Positions 35,067 to 44,025 are shown, numbered from the stretch's first letter. The stretch: DNA of 64,000 nucleotides from Aliiroseovarius salicola (GCF_027891095.1 NZ_JAQIIO010000001.1:62001-126000); one strand, 5' to 3'. Numbers and translations are program-made. The notes: a model not told the origin generated them from the sequence alone.

Positions 35067-35167
35067 TCCGCATCGTCCTGATCCTGACCCTTCTGGGGCT
35101 TGCTGCATGCGGCGCAGATGGCGAGCCGATCCGACCGGGATCGCCCGAGGATGGGGCGGCGCAGTAA
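35063..35167 (+). CDS. Tiny LptM-like lipoprotein between argH and lysA
   Basis: A 34-residue protein: [20 protein letters not shown], then [14 protein letters not shown]. The lipobox LAAC (Cys16) is perfect and C-G-x-x-G-x-P resembles the start of LptM (YifL), a small outer-membrane lipoprotein that helps assemble the LptDE translocon in E. coli. LptM-like genes are often found beside lysA. It overlaps the argH stop (ATGA), so it is translationally coupled, and a terminator follows. Assignment to LptM is by size, lipobox and position; the sequence itself is too short to be sure. Confidence 0.7.
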   Translation: MIRIVLILTLLGLAACGADGEPIRPGSPEDGAAQ

Positions 35168-35190
35168 CCCCGCCTGGTTCAACAATCCTG

Positions 35191-35217
35191 AACGCCGGTC
35201 CCTATGGCCGGCGTTTT
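35191..35217 (+). terminator. Terminator after the argH-lipoprotein unit
   Basis: AACGCCGG-N9-CCGGCGTTTT, eight-base perfect arms ending in a short T-run, 24 bases after the lipoprotein stop. It suggests that lysA has its own promoter. Confidence 0.75.
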
Positions 35218-35220
35218 CAT

Positions 35221-35272
35221 TTGCGAGGCTCTGCCTCGCGCTCCGGGATTCTTTCAGTCAGAAGAAGAAAGG
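35221..35272 (-). repeat. Interspersed element, degenerate copy g
   Basis: GCGAGGC-TCT-GCCTCGC hairpin followed by GCTCCGGGATTCTTTCAGTCAGAAGAAGAAAG. It has the CCGGGATNTTTN-CAGNAGAA end but lacks the GGGGC-GCCCC part. It lies between the lipoprotein gene and lysA. Confidence 0.55.
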
Positions 35273-35356
35273 GGAGTTCTTGTTGAACGTGCGGCGCAGT
35301 TCCGCTAGGGCAGAAGAAAGCGCAGACAGAACAACAAACACGAGGAACCCTCGCCC

Positions 35357-36622
35357 GTGGATCATTTCCTTTATCGCGATGGCGTGTTGCACGCCGAAGA
35401 CGTTTCCATACCCGAGATTGCAGCCCAGGTGGGCACGCCGTTTTATGTCTATTCGGCGGCAACGCTGAAACGTCATATCTCGCTGTTCAACGAAGCGTTG
35501 GAATGGGCGGATCATCTGGTTTGCTTTGCGGTGAAATCCAACTCGAACCTCGCGGTGTTAAAGCTCTTGGGTGATTTGGGCGCGGGTATGGATGTGGTGT
35601 CGGGTGGCGAGTTTCACCGCGCGATTGCCGCCGGTGTGCCGGGTGAACGGATTGTCTTTTCCGGCGTGGGCAAGACGAAAGATGAGATGCGTTTGGCATT
35701 GGGCCACAATATCCGCCAGTTCAATCTTGAAAGCGAACCGGAATATCGTGCGCTGTCTGAAGTAGCGAGCGAGATGGGCGTAGAAGCCCCGGTGGCCGTG
35801 CGGGTGAATCCGGATGTGGATGCCAAGACCCATGCCAAGATCTCAACCGGGAAGTCGGAAAACAAGTTCGGCATCCCGATCGCGCGCGCGCGTGAAGTTT
35901 ATGCCGAGATCGCCAAGCTGCCGGGTCTCAAGGTGGTTGGAATTGATGTGCATATCGGCAGCCAGTTGACCGAGCTGGAGCCGTTCCGGCTGGCCTATCA
36001 GAAAGTGGCCGAATTGACTGAAGCGCTCCGTGAAGACGGCCATGACATCACCCGGCTGGATCTGGGTGGCGGGCTCGGCATTCCTTATGAGCGTTCAAAT
36101 GATGCGCCACCCCTGCCAATTGAATATGGGCAGATGGTGCGCGAAACCGTCGGCCATCTGGGTTGCGAAATCGAGATTGAACCGGGGCGGCTGGTCTCGG
36201 GCAACGCAGGGCTGATGGTCAGCTCTGTCATCTATGTGAAAGAGGGCGAAGGCCGCGATTTCCTGATTGTGGACGCGGCGATGAACGACCTTGTGCGCCC
36301 GGCCATGTATGAGGCACATCACGACATCATTCCGGTGATCGAGGCCGAGCCAGGCGTTGAGCAGCGTGGCTATGACATTGTCGGACCGATCTGCGAAACC
36401 GGCGACACTTTTGCGAAAGAGCGCAATATGGCGCCGCTGAAATCCGACGACCTGATCGCCTTCCGTTCAGCCGGGGCCTATGGTGCGGTGATGGCGTCGG
36501 AATATAATTCGCGCCCCCTGATCCCGGAAGTTCTAGTCTCGGGTGAGCAATTTTCCGTTATTCGCGCCCGTCCCACCTATGAAGAAATGCTTGGCCGCGA
36601 TACCATCCCCGAGTGGATGTAA
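35357..36622 (+). CDS. lysA: Diaminopimelate decarboxylase
   Basis: A 421-residue PLP enzyme that makes lysine from meso-diaminopimelate. The PLP lysine is in VCFAVKSNSNLAVLKLL near residue 58, the glycine-rich cofactor loop is LDLGGGLGIPYE, the HIGSQLTELEPF motif is near 197, and the dimer-site Cys lies in GPICETGDTFAKER. Length is normal. It follows argH and the lipoprotein gene but sits behind a terminator. Confidence 0.97.
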   Translation: MDHFLYRDGVLHAEDVSIPEIAAQVGTPFYVYSAATLKRHISLFNEALEWADHLVCFAVKSNSNLAVLKLLGDLGAGMDVVSGGEFHRAIAAGVPGERIVFSGVGKTKDEMRLALGHNIRQFNLESEPEYRALSEVASEMGVEAPVAVRVNPDVDAKTHAKISTGKSENKFGIPIARAREVYAEIAKLPGLKVVGIDVHIGSQLTELEPFRLAYQKVAELTEALREDGHDITRLDLGGGLGIPYERSNDAPPLPIEYGQMVRETVGHLGCEIEIEPGRLVSGNAGLMVSSVIYVKEGEGRDFLIVDAAMNDLVRPAMYEAHHDIIPVIEAEPGVEQRGYDIVGPICETGDTFAKERNMAPLKSDDLIAFRSAGAYGAVMASEYNSRPLIPEVLVSGEQFSVIRARPTYEEMLGRDTIPEWM

Positions 36623-36637
36623 CCAAAACGGGGTGAC

Positions 36638-39148
36638 ATGACCCGGCCAAACCTTTCGCCCGAGCTGATGAAACAGCTGCGCTGGCCCCTGCGATTGACA
36701 TGGGCCGCGATTGGGTTGGAGCGGGGCTGGCGTGCATTCTGGCCCCTGGCAACGGTGGGCATGAGTGCGGTGGCATGGGCTCGGTTTGTAGGGTTTCAGG
36801 CGACAGGGTTTGCGATTCTGGGCGTTGCAGTGCTGGTCACGCTGGTCTGGGGGTTGCGCAAGTTCCACCTCCCGTCACGTAGAGATGTCGAGGCAAGGTT
36901 GGATCAAACGTTGCCTCACGCCCCTTTTGCCGCCTTGCGAGATCTGCCAGCGCAACCAGAAGGGTCGGACGCATCGCAAACGTTATGGCAGGCACATGTG
37001 GCAAGGATGGAAGAGGTCGCCACACATGCAACGGCGCCCCAGCCCAATCTGAGTGTTGCTGACAACGATCCATTTGCCCTGCGCCTGATGGCGGCGGTGG
37101 CCTGCGTCATGGCCTTGGGATTTGGGGGCGTGCCAGGCCATATGCCGATCATTGACAACACCGCCACGGCGTCCTGCCCGGGCTGCCCCGTGGCCCCATC
37201 CTGGGAAGGCTGGATCGAGCCGCCTGCTTATACTGGCCACCCTAGCCTTTACCTGAACGATCAGCCCAACGGGGCCCTTCCCGTTCCGGCTGGAAGCCGC
37301 CTGACCTTGCGGTTTTATGGTCTTGAAGATGGGGCGGTGTCGTTATCAGGAGAGGTGTTCTCAGGTTCTGCTGCTGCCCAGATGCAGGCCGAGATCTCGC
37401 AAGACAGCAACCTTTCCATCAATTTGGGCCGCGGCGAGCCGAACCCCAGCTGGCGCTTCTCCGCAATTGGCGATTTGCCACCAGAGATCCGAACCAATGG
37501 CGATCTGACGCAAGAGCTTTCTGGGACATTTCAACAAGGGTTTGTGGCAACAGATGACTATGGGGTGGCTGCGGGTACCGCCACAATCAACTTGAACCTG
37601 CCGCGCGTGAACCGGAGCTACGGCCTTATCCATTCTCCCAACCCGCGCCCGGAATTGCAACTGGACCTGCCGCGCCCCTACCGAGGGGAGATGCAGCAGA
37701 TCGAAGAGGTATGGGAGGAAAACCTCGCGCAACATCCTTGGGCCGGGCTTGCCGTAATCGTGGATTTGATGGTGGAAGATGCGATGGGCCAGACGGGCGA
37801 GGCCCGCCCACTTCACATTTCCCTTCCTGCGCGCCGATTTTTCACGCGTGAAGCCCGCGCGCTTATCGAGCTTCGTCGCGATCTGCTTTGGGCTCGCGAA
37901 GGGGCGGCCCGTGTTGCGCAACTCCTTCGCGCGGTGTCACACCGCCCGGAAGATCTGGCCTTTCCAGAAGGAAGCTATCTGGCGCTGCGCGCTACAATTC
38001 GGGATCTGGAGGAAGGTATCAGGGCAGGGCTAACCCCGGATATACAAGACAGGATCGCCCAATCACTTTGGGACATTGCCCTCTCTTTTGAAGAGAACGG
38101 GCTTGAAAGCGCCCGCGATAGGCTGACCCGCGCGCAGAAACGCCTTGAGCAGGCGATGCAAGACGGTGCGACTCCGGAAGAATTGGCAGAACTCATGGAC
38201 GAGCTGCGCCGTGCGATGAACGATTATCTCGACCGTCTTGCCCAGATGCCGCAAGATGCCCAGCCTGATCAACAAAGCCCAAATGGCAATGGCATGGAAA
38301 TGAGTTCTGCCGACCTCGACGCCATGATGGACCGGATTGAAGAATTGATGCGTGAAGGGCGCATGGATGAGGCCATGCAGATGCTCGAAGGCCTCCGGCG
38401 CATGATGGAGAACATGCAGGTCACACAGGGCCCGGGCGAGGGGCAAAACCAACAGGCCCGCGATGGGTTGGAAGATACCTTGCGTCAACAACAGGGGCTG
38501 TCAGACGAAGCATTCCGAGATTTGCAGGAACAGGGTGGACAGGGCAATCAGGCCGGGGAATCCCAGGGTAATACCGGACGTGATGGCGGTCAGGGACGAG
38601 GGCAAAGCCATTCGGGTGAAGGCGGCGAACAAGGCGAAAATGGTCAACAAGGCGAAGGGCTAGCCTCGCGACAACGTCAACTTCAACAACAGCTTGATGC
38701 CCAGCGCCGTGCCCTGCCCGGCGTCGGGAGTGAAGCTGGCAACGCGGCCCGCGATTCCTTGGGTCAGGCAGGGCGTGCCATGGATGACGCCGCAGATGCA
38801 TTGGACGAAGGCGATATCGCGGGCGCACTGGACCGTCAGGCCGAGGCGATGGAAGCGCTGCGCGAAGGCCTGAGACGCTTTGACGAAGCCATAAGCCAAC
38901 AGGCAAACCGAGAAGGGCAGCAAGGGCAAACCGGACAAGATCAGGGCAATGCCAATGCGCGCGATCCTTTGGGCCGATCCACAGGAAGCCAATCAGGTCG
39001 AGGTGCAACTGATGGAGGTTTTGTCAGTGAAGAAGACATGCGTCGCCGCGCACAGGAACTCACCGATGAATTGCGCAAACGCTCTGGTGAAACGACCCGT
39101 CCACAGGGTGAACGGGACTATTTCGAACGGTTACTGGAACAATTTTGA
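36638..39148 (+). CDS. TIGR02302/DUF4175 family protein
   Basis: An 836-residue membrane-anchored protein. Hydrophobic segments lie near residues 30-75 and 145-165, followed by a beta-rich part with WEGWIEPPAYTGHPSLYL and a long alpha-helical part (about 390-600). The C-terminal quarter is rich in Gln, Gly, Glu and Asn (for example GGQGNQAGESQGNTGRDGGQG) and ends in EEDMRRRAQELTDELRKRSGE. This is the layout of TIGR02302, a family confined to alphaproteobacteria with no known function. It starts 15 bases after lysA and may be co-transcribed. Confidence 0.88.
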   Translation: MTRPNLSPELMKQLRWPLRLTWAAIGLERGWRAFWPLATVGMSAVAWARFVGFQATGFAILGVAVLVTLVWGLRKFHLPSRRDVEARLDQTLPHAPFAALRDLPAQPEGSDASQTLWQAHVARMEEVATHATAPQPNLSVADNDPFALRLMAAVACVMALGFGGVPGHMPIIDNTATASCPGCPVAPSWEGWIEPPAYTGHPSLYLNDQPNGALPVPAGSRLTLRFYGLEDGAVSLSGEVFSGSAAAQMQAEISQDSNLSINLGRGEPNPSWRFSAIGDLPPEIRTNGDLTQELSGTFQQGFVATDDYGVAAGTATINLNLPRVNRSYGLIHSPNPRPELQLDLPRPYRGEMQQIEEVWEENLAQHPWAGLAVIVDLMVEDAMGQTGEARPLHISLPARRFFTREARALIELRRDLLWAREGAARVAQLLRAVSHRPEDLAFPEGSYLALRATIRDLEEGIRAGLTPDIQDRIAQSLWDIALSFEENGLESARDRLTRAQKRLEQAMQDGATPEELAELMDELRRAMNDYLDRLAQMPQDAQPDQQSPNGNGMEMSSADLDAMMDRIEELMREGRMDEAMQMLEGLRRMMENMQVTQGPGEGQNQQARDGLEDTLRQQQGLSDEAFRDLQEQGGQGNQAGESQGNTGRDGGQGRGQSHSGEGGEQGENGQQGEGLASRQRQLQQQLDAQRRALPGVGSEAGNAARDSLGQAGRAMDDAADALDEGDIAGALDRQAEAMEALREGLRRFDEAISQQANREGQQGQTGQDQGNANARDPLGRSTGSQSGRGATDGGFVSEEDMRRRAQELTDELRKRSGETTRPQGERDYFERLLEQF

Positions 39149-39176
39149 TCGTCGCGATGCGACGGGATCGGTCCCA

Positions 39177-39237
39177 AAGGGGCGCTGCCCCTCGGCCATT
39201 CGGCCTCACCCCGGGATATTTCCGACCAGAAAATAAG
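39177..39237 (-). repeat. Interspersed GC-rich element, copy h
   Basis: AAAGGGGCGCTGCCCCTC, the palindrome GGCCATTCGGCC, TCACCCCGGGATATTTCCGACCAGAAAATAAGG. It lies 28 bases after the DUF4175 stop. Confidence 0.85.
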
Positions 39238-39306
39238 GAAATGTTAACCAATACCACAAAGACTGTGCAGTGCGGTACAGGCGGGGACGCCGATGACCGC
39301 ACCAGG

Positions 39307-39324
39307 AAATGAGGCAACTCATTG
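39307..39324. repeat. Flanking dyad 1 (AAATGAG-GCAA-CTCATTG)
   Basis: A 7-4-7 dyad with one mismatch in the outermost pair. A near-identical dyad lies at 40441-40458 on the other side of the ArsR/SRPBCC module. Confidence 0.6.
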
Positions 39325-39501
39325 TTCGACGTCAGATAACTTTGACCTTTGCGTCTTAAATTGACACGGACACCCAGAACCGGATGTTTGTGGTTGCGCT
39401 GCGAATGTCCGGTTCATACAGCGCGGCGGTTATAGTCGGGAAGGATGCGGTGGGTTTGCTTTGCCGGACAAAATTGCTATCTGCGCAAAGTCCGCTTTCG
39501 A

Positions 39502-39969
39502 TTATTTGAGAGACTGGGCGTATTCCTCAAGCTGCGTCGCGACGGTGCCCCACCCATCGTAGAACCCCATGTCTTCGTGGCTCTGACGGGCTTCTGGAGA
39601 TCGGTGACGTGCGGTGGCGGTGTAGGTCGTTCCGCCATTTCCATCGTCGGCAAACTCGATGATGGCTGTCATAAAGGGATCAGCGGCCGGCTTCCAACCT
39701 TCGCAATAGGTGTCGGTGAAGACCAAGCGTTCCCCTTCAACCACTTCGAGATAGACGCCTTCGCTTTCCATCCTATGGCCTTCGACGTTCATCGTAGTGT
39801 TGAACTTACCGCCGACCCGCAAGTCAATCTCGCTGGCATCGACCCCATGCGGCTTGGGCACAAAGAAATTCTTGATGTGCTCCGGTGTGGTCCAGCACTC
39901 CCAAAGCAGGGTGCGGGGCGCATTGATCGTGCGGGTAAATGTGAGGTCAGTTTTCGGATCAAGTTTCAT
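39502..39969 (-). CDS. SRPBCC (AHSA1-like) domain protein
   Basis: A 155-residue START-fold protein: FTRTINAPRTLLWECWTTPEHIKNFFVP, a beta-grip with GEVYLEVVEGERLVFTDTY-type sequence, and a C-terminal helix (DGWGTVATQLEEYAQSL). This matches the activator of HSP90 homologue family paired with ArsR regulators. Its ATG (39967-39969) overlaps the stop of the ArsR reading frame by 3 to 4 bases. Such proteins bind hydrophobic ligands; the ligand here is not known. Confidence 0.9.
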   Translation of the reverse strand: MKLDPKTDLTFTRTINAPRTLLWECWTTPEHIKNFFVPKPHGVDASEIDLRVGGKFNTTMNVEGHRMESEGVYLEVVEGERLVFTDTYCEGWKPAADPFMTAIIEFADDGNGGTTYTATARHRSPEARQSHEDMGFYDGWGTVATQLEEYAQSLK

Positions 39970-40308
39970 ATGTTGCGCTCCTGCGTAAGGTTTTTGACAT
40001 AGTCGTCAAAGCGGTCGAGCCGTCCCTCCCAAATCGCGCTCTGTTCGCTCAGCCAGTCTTTGGCAGGTGTAAATGCATCCGGCGCAAGCGCGCATATGCG
40101 TGTTCGGCCCTGCTTCCTCGATATGATAAGATTGGCTCGCTTCGAGCTTCTTCAGGTGCGCCATAAACGAAGGCAGCGCCATGTCGTGCGGCTTAACCAA
40201 CTCGCTCACTGACGCTTCGCCCCTTGCAAGACGCTGAAGGATCATACGCCGTGTCGGGTCACCAAGAGCTGAGAAGTACAGGTCGAGGTCAGAATCATAC
40301 TTAGACAT
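39966..40308 (-). pseudogene. ArsR-family regulator with a +1 frameshift
   Basis: The first ~58 codons (MSKYDSDLDLYFSALGDPTR..., helix-turn-helix ASVSELVKPHDMALPSFMAHLKKLEAS) are a normal ArsR winged-helix start. The expected continuation is in another frame: NLIISRKQGRTRICALAP, then DAFTPAKDWLSEQSAIWEGR, ending ERNI at a stop that overlaps the SRPBCC start. Removing one base at about 40134-40137 (AGCC to AGC on the minus strand) restores a 113-residue protein. Unshifted translation instead runs on to a stop at 40006. It is either a recent mutation, a sequencing error or, less likely, a programmed shift. Its usual partner gene follows immediately. Confidence 0.85.
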
Positions 40309-40345
40309 ATCCCTTAGCAATGCGAGAATCAGGCGCGATCAAGAT

Positions 40346-40365
40346 ACTTAGCGAAATTCCTAAGT
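40346..40365. promoter_or_regulatory. Dyad ACTTAG-N8-CTAAGT upstream of the ArsR gene
   Basis: Perfect six-base arms 38 bases upstream of the ArsR start. ArsR regulators bind such imperfect to perfect dyads near their own promoters, so this is a candidate operator. Confidence 0.45.
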
Positions 40366-40440
40366 GATGCCGAAGCTGACATTCACTGCACCCTGCCGAA
40401 TATGAAATTTGAACTCACAGTTCGCTGCCCCAGCATCAAG

Positions 40441-40458
40441 CAATGAGCTAACTCATTG
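40441..40458. repeat. Flanking dyad 2 (CAATGAG-CTAA-CTCATTG)
   Basis: A perfect 7-4-7 dyad, matching the dyad at 39307-39324 in 15 of 18 positions. The two lie about 1.1 kb apart, one on each side of the ArsR/SRPBCC module. Confidence 0.6.
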
Positions 40459-40482
40459 GGGAGGCTTTACGGTCTCCCCTTC

Positions 40483-40540
40483 CCTTTTCTGGTTAAAATA
40501 TCCTGGGGTGAGCGCATAGCGCGAGGGGCAAAGCCCCTAT
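40483..40540 (+). repeat. Interspersed GC-rich element, copy i
   Basis: CCTTTTCTGGTTAAAATATCCTGGGGTGAGC, the palindrome GCATAGCGC, GAGGGGC-AAA-GCCCC. It lies just past the recR stop (recR is on the minus strand) and points away from element h, so h and i form inverted ends around the ArsR/SRPBCC module. Confidence 0.8.
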
Positions 40541-40601
40541 TTGTGACGCGTAGCGGCGCATAAAAAGCCCGAGCTTTGCGAGGTCAATCTTACAACGCCA
40601 A

Positions 40602-41198
40602 TCACATCCGTTTGCGAGCCGAAAGCGCGGCGGAAATTGTGCCTTCGTCGAGATAGTCGAGCTCCCCGCCGACCGGCACACCTTGCGCGAGGGAAGAGAC
40701 CAAGCAACGTCCCTCGAGTTCTTCGGCGATATAATGGGCCGTGGTTTGACCATCAACAGTGGCATTCAGTGCAAGGATGACTTCGGTGATCTCTTCTTCA
40801 ATCACACGGGTTACAAGGCGCGGGATACCCAGATCCTCGGGGCCAACGGCATCGAGAGCCGAGAGCGTGCCGCCAAGCACGTGATAGCGTCCCTTAAAGA
40901 TGCCAGCACGTTCCATCGCCCAAAGGTCGGCTACATTCTCGACCACACAGATCTCACCTTTGGCGCGTTTGGCAGACGTACAGATGTCGCAACGATCCGA
41001 GGTCGAGACATTGCCACAGGTCACACATTCCCGCGCCGTTTCAGCGACTGCCTGCATGGCGTCAGCCAACGGCGTCAGCACAAGGGCACGTTTTCGGATG
41101 AGGTAAAGCACCGCGCGGCGGGCCGAGCGCGGACCAAGGCCGGGCAGCTTGGCCATCAGCTCGATCAGGTTCTCGATATCACGCGGTGCGTCTGTCAT
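40602..41198 (-). CDS. recR: Recombination protein RecR
   Basis: A 198-residue recombinational repair factor that acts with RecF and RecO. The N-terminal helix-hairpin-helix [20 protein letters not shown], the four-cysteine zinc motif [18 protein letters not shown] at about 58-75, and the Toprim segment [17 protein letters not shown] are present. Length is normal. It is the third gene of dnaX-ybaB-recR. Confidence 0.96.
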   Translation of the reverse strand: MTDAPRDIENLIELMAKLPGLGPRSARRAVLYLIRKRALVLTPLADAMQAVAETARECVTCGNVSTSDRCDICTSAKRAKGEICVVENVADLWAMERAGIFKGRYHVLGGTLSALDAVGPEDLGIPRLVTRVIEEEITEVILALNATVDGQTTAHYIAEELEGRCLVSSLAQGVPVGGELDYLDEGTISAALSARKRM

Positions 41199-41214
41199 GA
41201 AAAACGACTGCCGA

Positions 41215-41559
41215 TCAGAACGGCAGGTTCATATCCTTGGGCAGGCCGAGGCTGTCAGTCAGTTCCTGCATCTCGCGCTGTGAGCGATCCTGCGCCTTAG
41301 CCTGAGCATCTTTGATGGCGGCGAGGATCAGGTCTTCGACCACTTCCTTTTCATCCGGGTTGAAGATGGTCGGGTCGATTTCGAGCGCAGTCAGCACGCC
41401 TTTGGCAGTGGCGGTGGCTTTCACCAGACCTGCGCCGCTTTCGCCGACAACCGTCATGGTTTCCAGGCTCTCCTGCATTTCCGCCATGCGGGTCTGCATT
41501 TCCTGCGCCTTTTTCATCATCCCGGCCATGTCGCCGAGCCCACCAAGTCCTTTGAACAT
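41215..41559 (-). CDS. YbaB/EbfC family nucleoid-associated protein
   Basis: A 114-residue DNA-binding protein. [20 protein letters not shown] and the [19 protein letters not shown] segment are family marks. It lies between dnaX and recR, the usual order in proteobacteria, with 16 bases to recR and 66 to dnaX. Confidence 0.93.
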   Translation of the reverse strand: MFKGLGGLGDMAGMMKKAQEMQTRMAEMQESLETMTVVGESGAGLVKATATAKGVLTALEIDPTIFNPDEKEVVEDLILAAIKDAQAKAQDRSQREMQELTDSLGLPKDMNLPF

Positions 41560-41625
41560 CTGATGCTCCTTAAATTTCAGCTTGGCCCTTAGATACGGGC
41601 GGGGATGCGGGGTTACAAGAAGAGG

Positions 41626-43398
41626 TTATTCTTCCTCAAACGGATCCCATTCGTCTTCGACCTCTTGCAGGCCCTCCGTGGCGGCCTCTTGAGCGAGGTC
41701 GGCAGTGGATCGGATGTCTGTCACCTTTGCCTTCGGGAACGCCGCAATGACCGCCTGAACCAACGGGTGCGCTTCAGCTTCTTGCCTCAAGGCGAGCTTC
41801 TCTCCATCTCGCACTTCTACGATGGTTGGCTCTTCGCATCCGTTGACCAGCGTGACGCCCCAGCGCACCCCGGTCCATCCATGCAGACGCTGCGCCAGAC
41901 GCGCGGCGAGATCCTTGGGGGCATCCTCTGTCGGCGTGAACTCGATCCGTCCCGGTTGATAGGCCGCCAGACGCACACAGCCTTCGACTTCAACAAGCAG
42001 CTTCACGTCGCGGTTGGTGCGGATCAGCTCCAGCACGTTTTCAAAACGCGCGTAGTGTGCAAGTGCGTTGTCCGGGGCCGTCGCCACCGCAAGTGCGGTT
42101 GGGCCAGACGGGCGGCCTGTCGGGGCGGACGCATATCCGCCGATTGCCGAGTTGCCGCCATTTCCACCGGGCGCAGGAGCCCCGCCTCCACCATCAGGTG
42201 CAGGTGGCGGAGCAGGGGCGTCTTTCAGTTTTTTCACAAGCTCTTCTGGCGTTGGTAAATCCGCAACATGGGTCATTCGAATGACCGCCATTTCCGCTGC
42301 CATCATGGCATTCGGGGCATGGGCCACTTCTTCCAGTGCAGTCAAAAGCATTTGCCACATGCGCGCGAGCACCCGCATTGGCAGTTTTTCGGCCATCGCC
42401 TGACCACGGGTACGTTCGTCAGGCGACACGGTGGGATCGTCCGCCGCTTCGGGCGTGATCTTGATCACCGAGACCCAATGGGCGACTTCAGCCAAATCCC
42501 GCAGCACGGCCATCGGATCCGCCCCATCGGAATACTGCGCGCCGATTTCCGAAAGCGCACCAGCCGCATCGCCGCGCATGATCAGATCAAAAAGGTCGAG
42601 CACCCGGCCCCGGTCGGCCAGCCCCAGCATGGCACGCACCTGATCAGCAGTTGTTTCACCAGCCCCATGAGAAATCGCCTGATCGAGAAGCGACTGCGCA
42701 TCACGGGCAGACCCTTCCGCAGCACGGGTGATCAGGGCAAGCGCGTCATCCGCGATCTCAGCCCCCTCCGCCGCGGCGATCCGTTTCAGCATCGCCAACA
42801 TATCTTCGGGTTCAATCCGGCGCAGGTCAAACCGTTGGCAGCGCGACAGCACCGTGACTGGGACTTTGCGAATTTCAGTGGTGGCGAAGATGAATTTCAC
42901 ATGGGCGGGCGGCTCTTCGAGTGTCTTCAGAAGCGCGTTGAACGCGCTGGTCGAGAGCATGTGAACTTCATCGATAATGTAGATCTTGTAGCGTGCCGAG
43001 GCCGCCCGGTAATGCACACTTTCGATGATCTCGCGAATGTCGCCCACGCCGGTCCGCGAGGCCGCGTCCATTTCCATCACATCCACATGGCGGCCTTCGG
43101 CAATCGCAACGCAATGTTCACATTTGCCACAAGGTTCGACTGTCGGTCCGCCTTGCCCATCCGGCCCGATACAGTTCATCCCCTTGGCGATGATCCGGGC
43201 AGTGGTGGTCTTGCCCACACCGCGGATCCCGGTCATCACGAAGGCCTGCGCGATCCGGTCGCTTTCAAACGCATTCTTGAGCGTCCGCACCATCGCCTCT
43301 TGCCCCACGAGATCGGCAAAGGTCTCGGGGCGGTATTTACGGGCAAGCACCTGATAGGGCTTGTTTTCCTGCTGGGCGTCGGCGGGCGTGTCGGACAT
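41626..43398 (-). CDS. dnaX: DNA polymerase III subunit gamma/tau
   Basis: A 590-residue clamp-loader ATPase. Walker A is TGIRGVGKTTTARIIAK near residue 52, a zinc motif reads EPCGKCEHCVAIAEGRHVD, Walker B/DEAD-type IIDEVHMLS is near 125, and the SRC sensor motif is VLSRCQRFDLRR. The C-terminal third has a Pro/Gly-rich linker (APPPAPDGGGGAPAPGGNGG) and the tau-like end. The start is the ATG at 43396-43398 (MSDTPADAQQ). No A-rich slippery site for a shorter gamma form is obvious. Confidence 0.96.
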   Translation of the reverse strand: MSDTPADAQQENKPYQVLARKYRPETFADLVGQEAMVRTLKNAFESDRIAQAFVMTGIRGVGKTTTARIIAKGMNCIGPDGQGGPTVEPCGKCEHCVAIAEGRHVDVMEMDAASRTGVGDIREIIESVHYRAASARYKIYIIDEVHMLSTSAFNALLKTLEEPPAHVKFIFATTEIRKVPVTVLSRCQRFDLRRIEPEDMLAMLKRIAAAEGAEIADDALALITRAAEGSARDAQSLLDQAISHGAGETTADQVRAMLGLADRGRVLDLFDLIMRGDAAGALSEIGAQYSDGADPMAVLRDLAEVAHWVSVIKITPEAADDPTVSPDERTRGQAMAEKLPMRVLARMWQMLLTALEEVAHAPNAMMAAEMAVIRMTHVADLPTPEELVKKLKDAPAPPPAPDGGGGAPAPGGNGGNSAIGGYASAPTGRPSGPTALAVATAPDNALAHYARFENVLELIRTNRDVKLLVEVEGCVRLAAYQPGRIEFTPTEDAPKDLAARLAQRLHGWTGVRWGVTLVNGCEEPTIVEVRDGEKLALRQEAEAHPLVQAVIAAFPKAKVTDIRSTADLAQEAATEGLQEVEDEWDPFEEE

Positions 43399-43527
43399 GT
43401 GAACCTTATGAAGCGGATTCGTATTCAGGGCAGAGTAAGCGCCCCGGTCCGGTTCGTCCACCGAAAGACCACCGGGAAAGCCCTAGACCCTCTTGGTCAA
43501 TCCCAGACCGCATGATAGGTGCGTCGC

Positions 43528-44025
43528 ATGACGTTCTTTGCCATCCATTCCCTGCCCGCTGGCAACGGCACTTTAGGCATCTGCCCCCTGCCCGGGGTTC
43601 TCTCCCCATACGCTGATGACCTCACGCTTGTCACAGCATGGAACCCGGACTTGGTGCTGACCATGACCGAACATGCTGAGATGGTAGCAGCGGGCGCAGC
43701 ATCCTTAGGGGATGACCTGCAGGATGAAGGTTTCAGTTGGTATGCGCTTCCAATCGCAGATTTCGGAACACCGGGGGATGAGGTGGTCGCGACATGGCCA
43801 GAAGTCTCTGCATTAGCACTGGCGATTTTGCGAAGTGGAGGCAAGGTGTTGGCCCATTGTCGCGGTGGCTGCGGTCGCTCCGGCATGGTGCTGATGCGGT
43901 TGATGGTCGAACTGGGAGAGGCGCCAGACGAAGCACTGGCCCGGCTGCGCGCGGTGCGCCCCTGTGCGGTGGAAACACAGGCGCAGCAGGACTGGGCCGC
44001 CGCGCCTGCACATGACGGGGCTTAA
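43528..44025 (+). CDS. Protein-tyrosine phosphatase-like (dual-specificity) protein
   Basis: A 165-residue protein with the cysteine-phosphatase loop VLAHCRGGCGRSGMVLMRLM (HCxxGxxRS) near residue 110 and an upstream Asp in PIADFGTP that could act as the general acid. It looks like the small bacterial phosphatases of the PTP/DSP superfamily and is probably cytoplasmic. Its 3' end overlaps the convergent rsgA by 4 bases. The substrate is unknown. The ATG at 43528 is preferred over one three codons upstream. Confidence 0.85.
   Translation: MTFFAIHSLPAGNGTLGICPLPGVLSPYADDLTLVTAWNPDLVLTMTEHAEMVAAGAASLGDDLQDEGFSWYALPIADFGTPGDEVVATWPEVSALALAILRSGGKVLAHCRGGCGRSGMVLMRLMVELGEAPDEALARLRAVRPCAVETQAQQDWAAAPAHDGA

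Larger units (their letters stand above)
39149..39501. other. 353-base gap after the DUF4175 gene
   Basis: Holds element copy h (39177-39237) and the dyad AAATGAG-GCAA-CTCATTG (39307-39324). The rest (39325-39501) shows no gene; fragments such as GCGAATGTCCGG look like decayed coding sequence, but I cannot assign them. Confidence 0.5.

Noticed and set aside
33921-35108. 395-codon frame opposite argH
   Set aside because: Antisense shadow, rich in Gly, Arg and His.
42268-43515. 415-codon frame opposite dnaX
   Set aside because: Antisense shadow of the clamp-loader gene.
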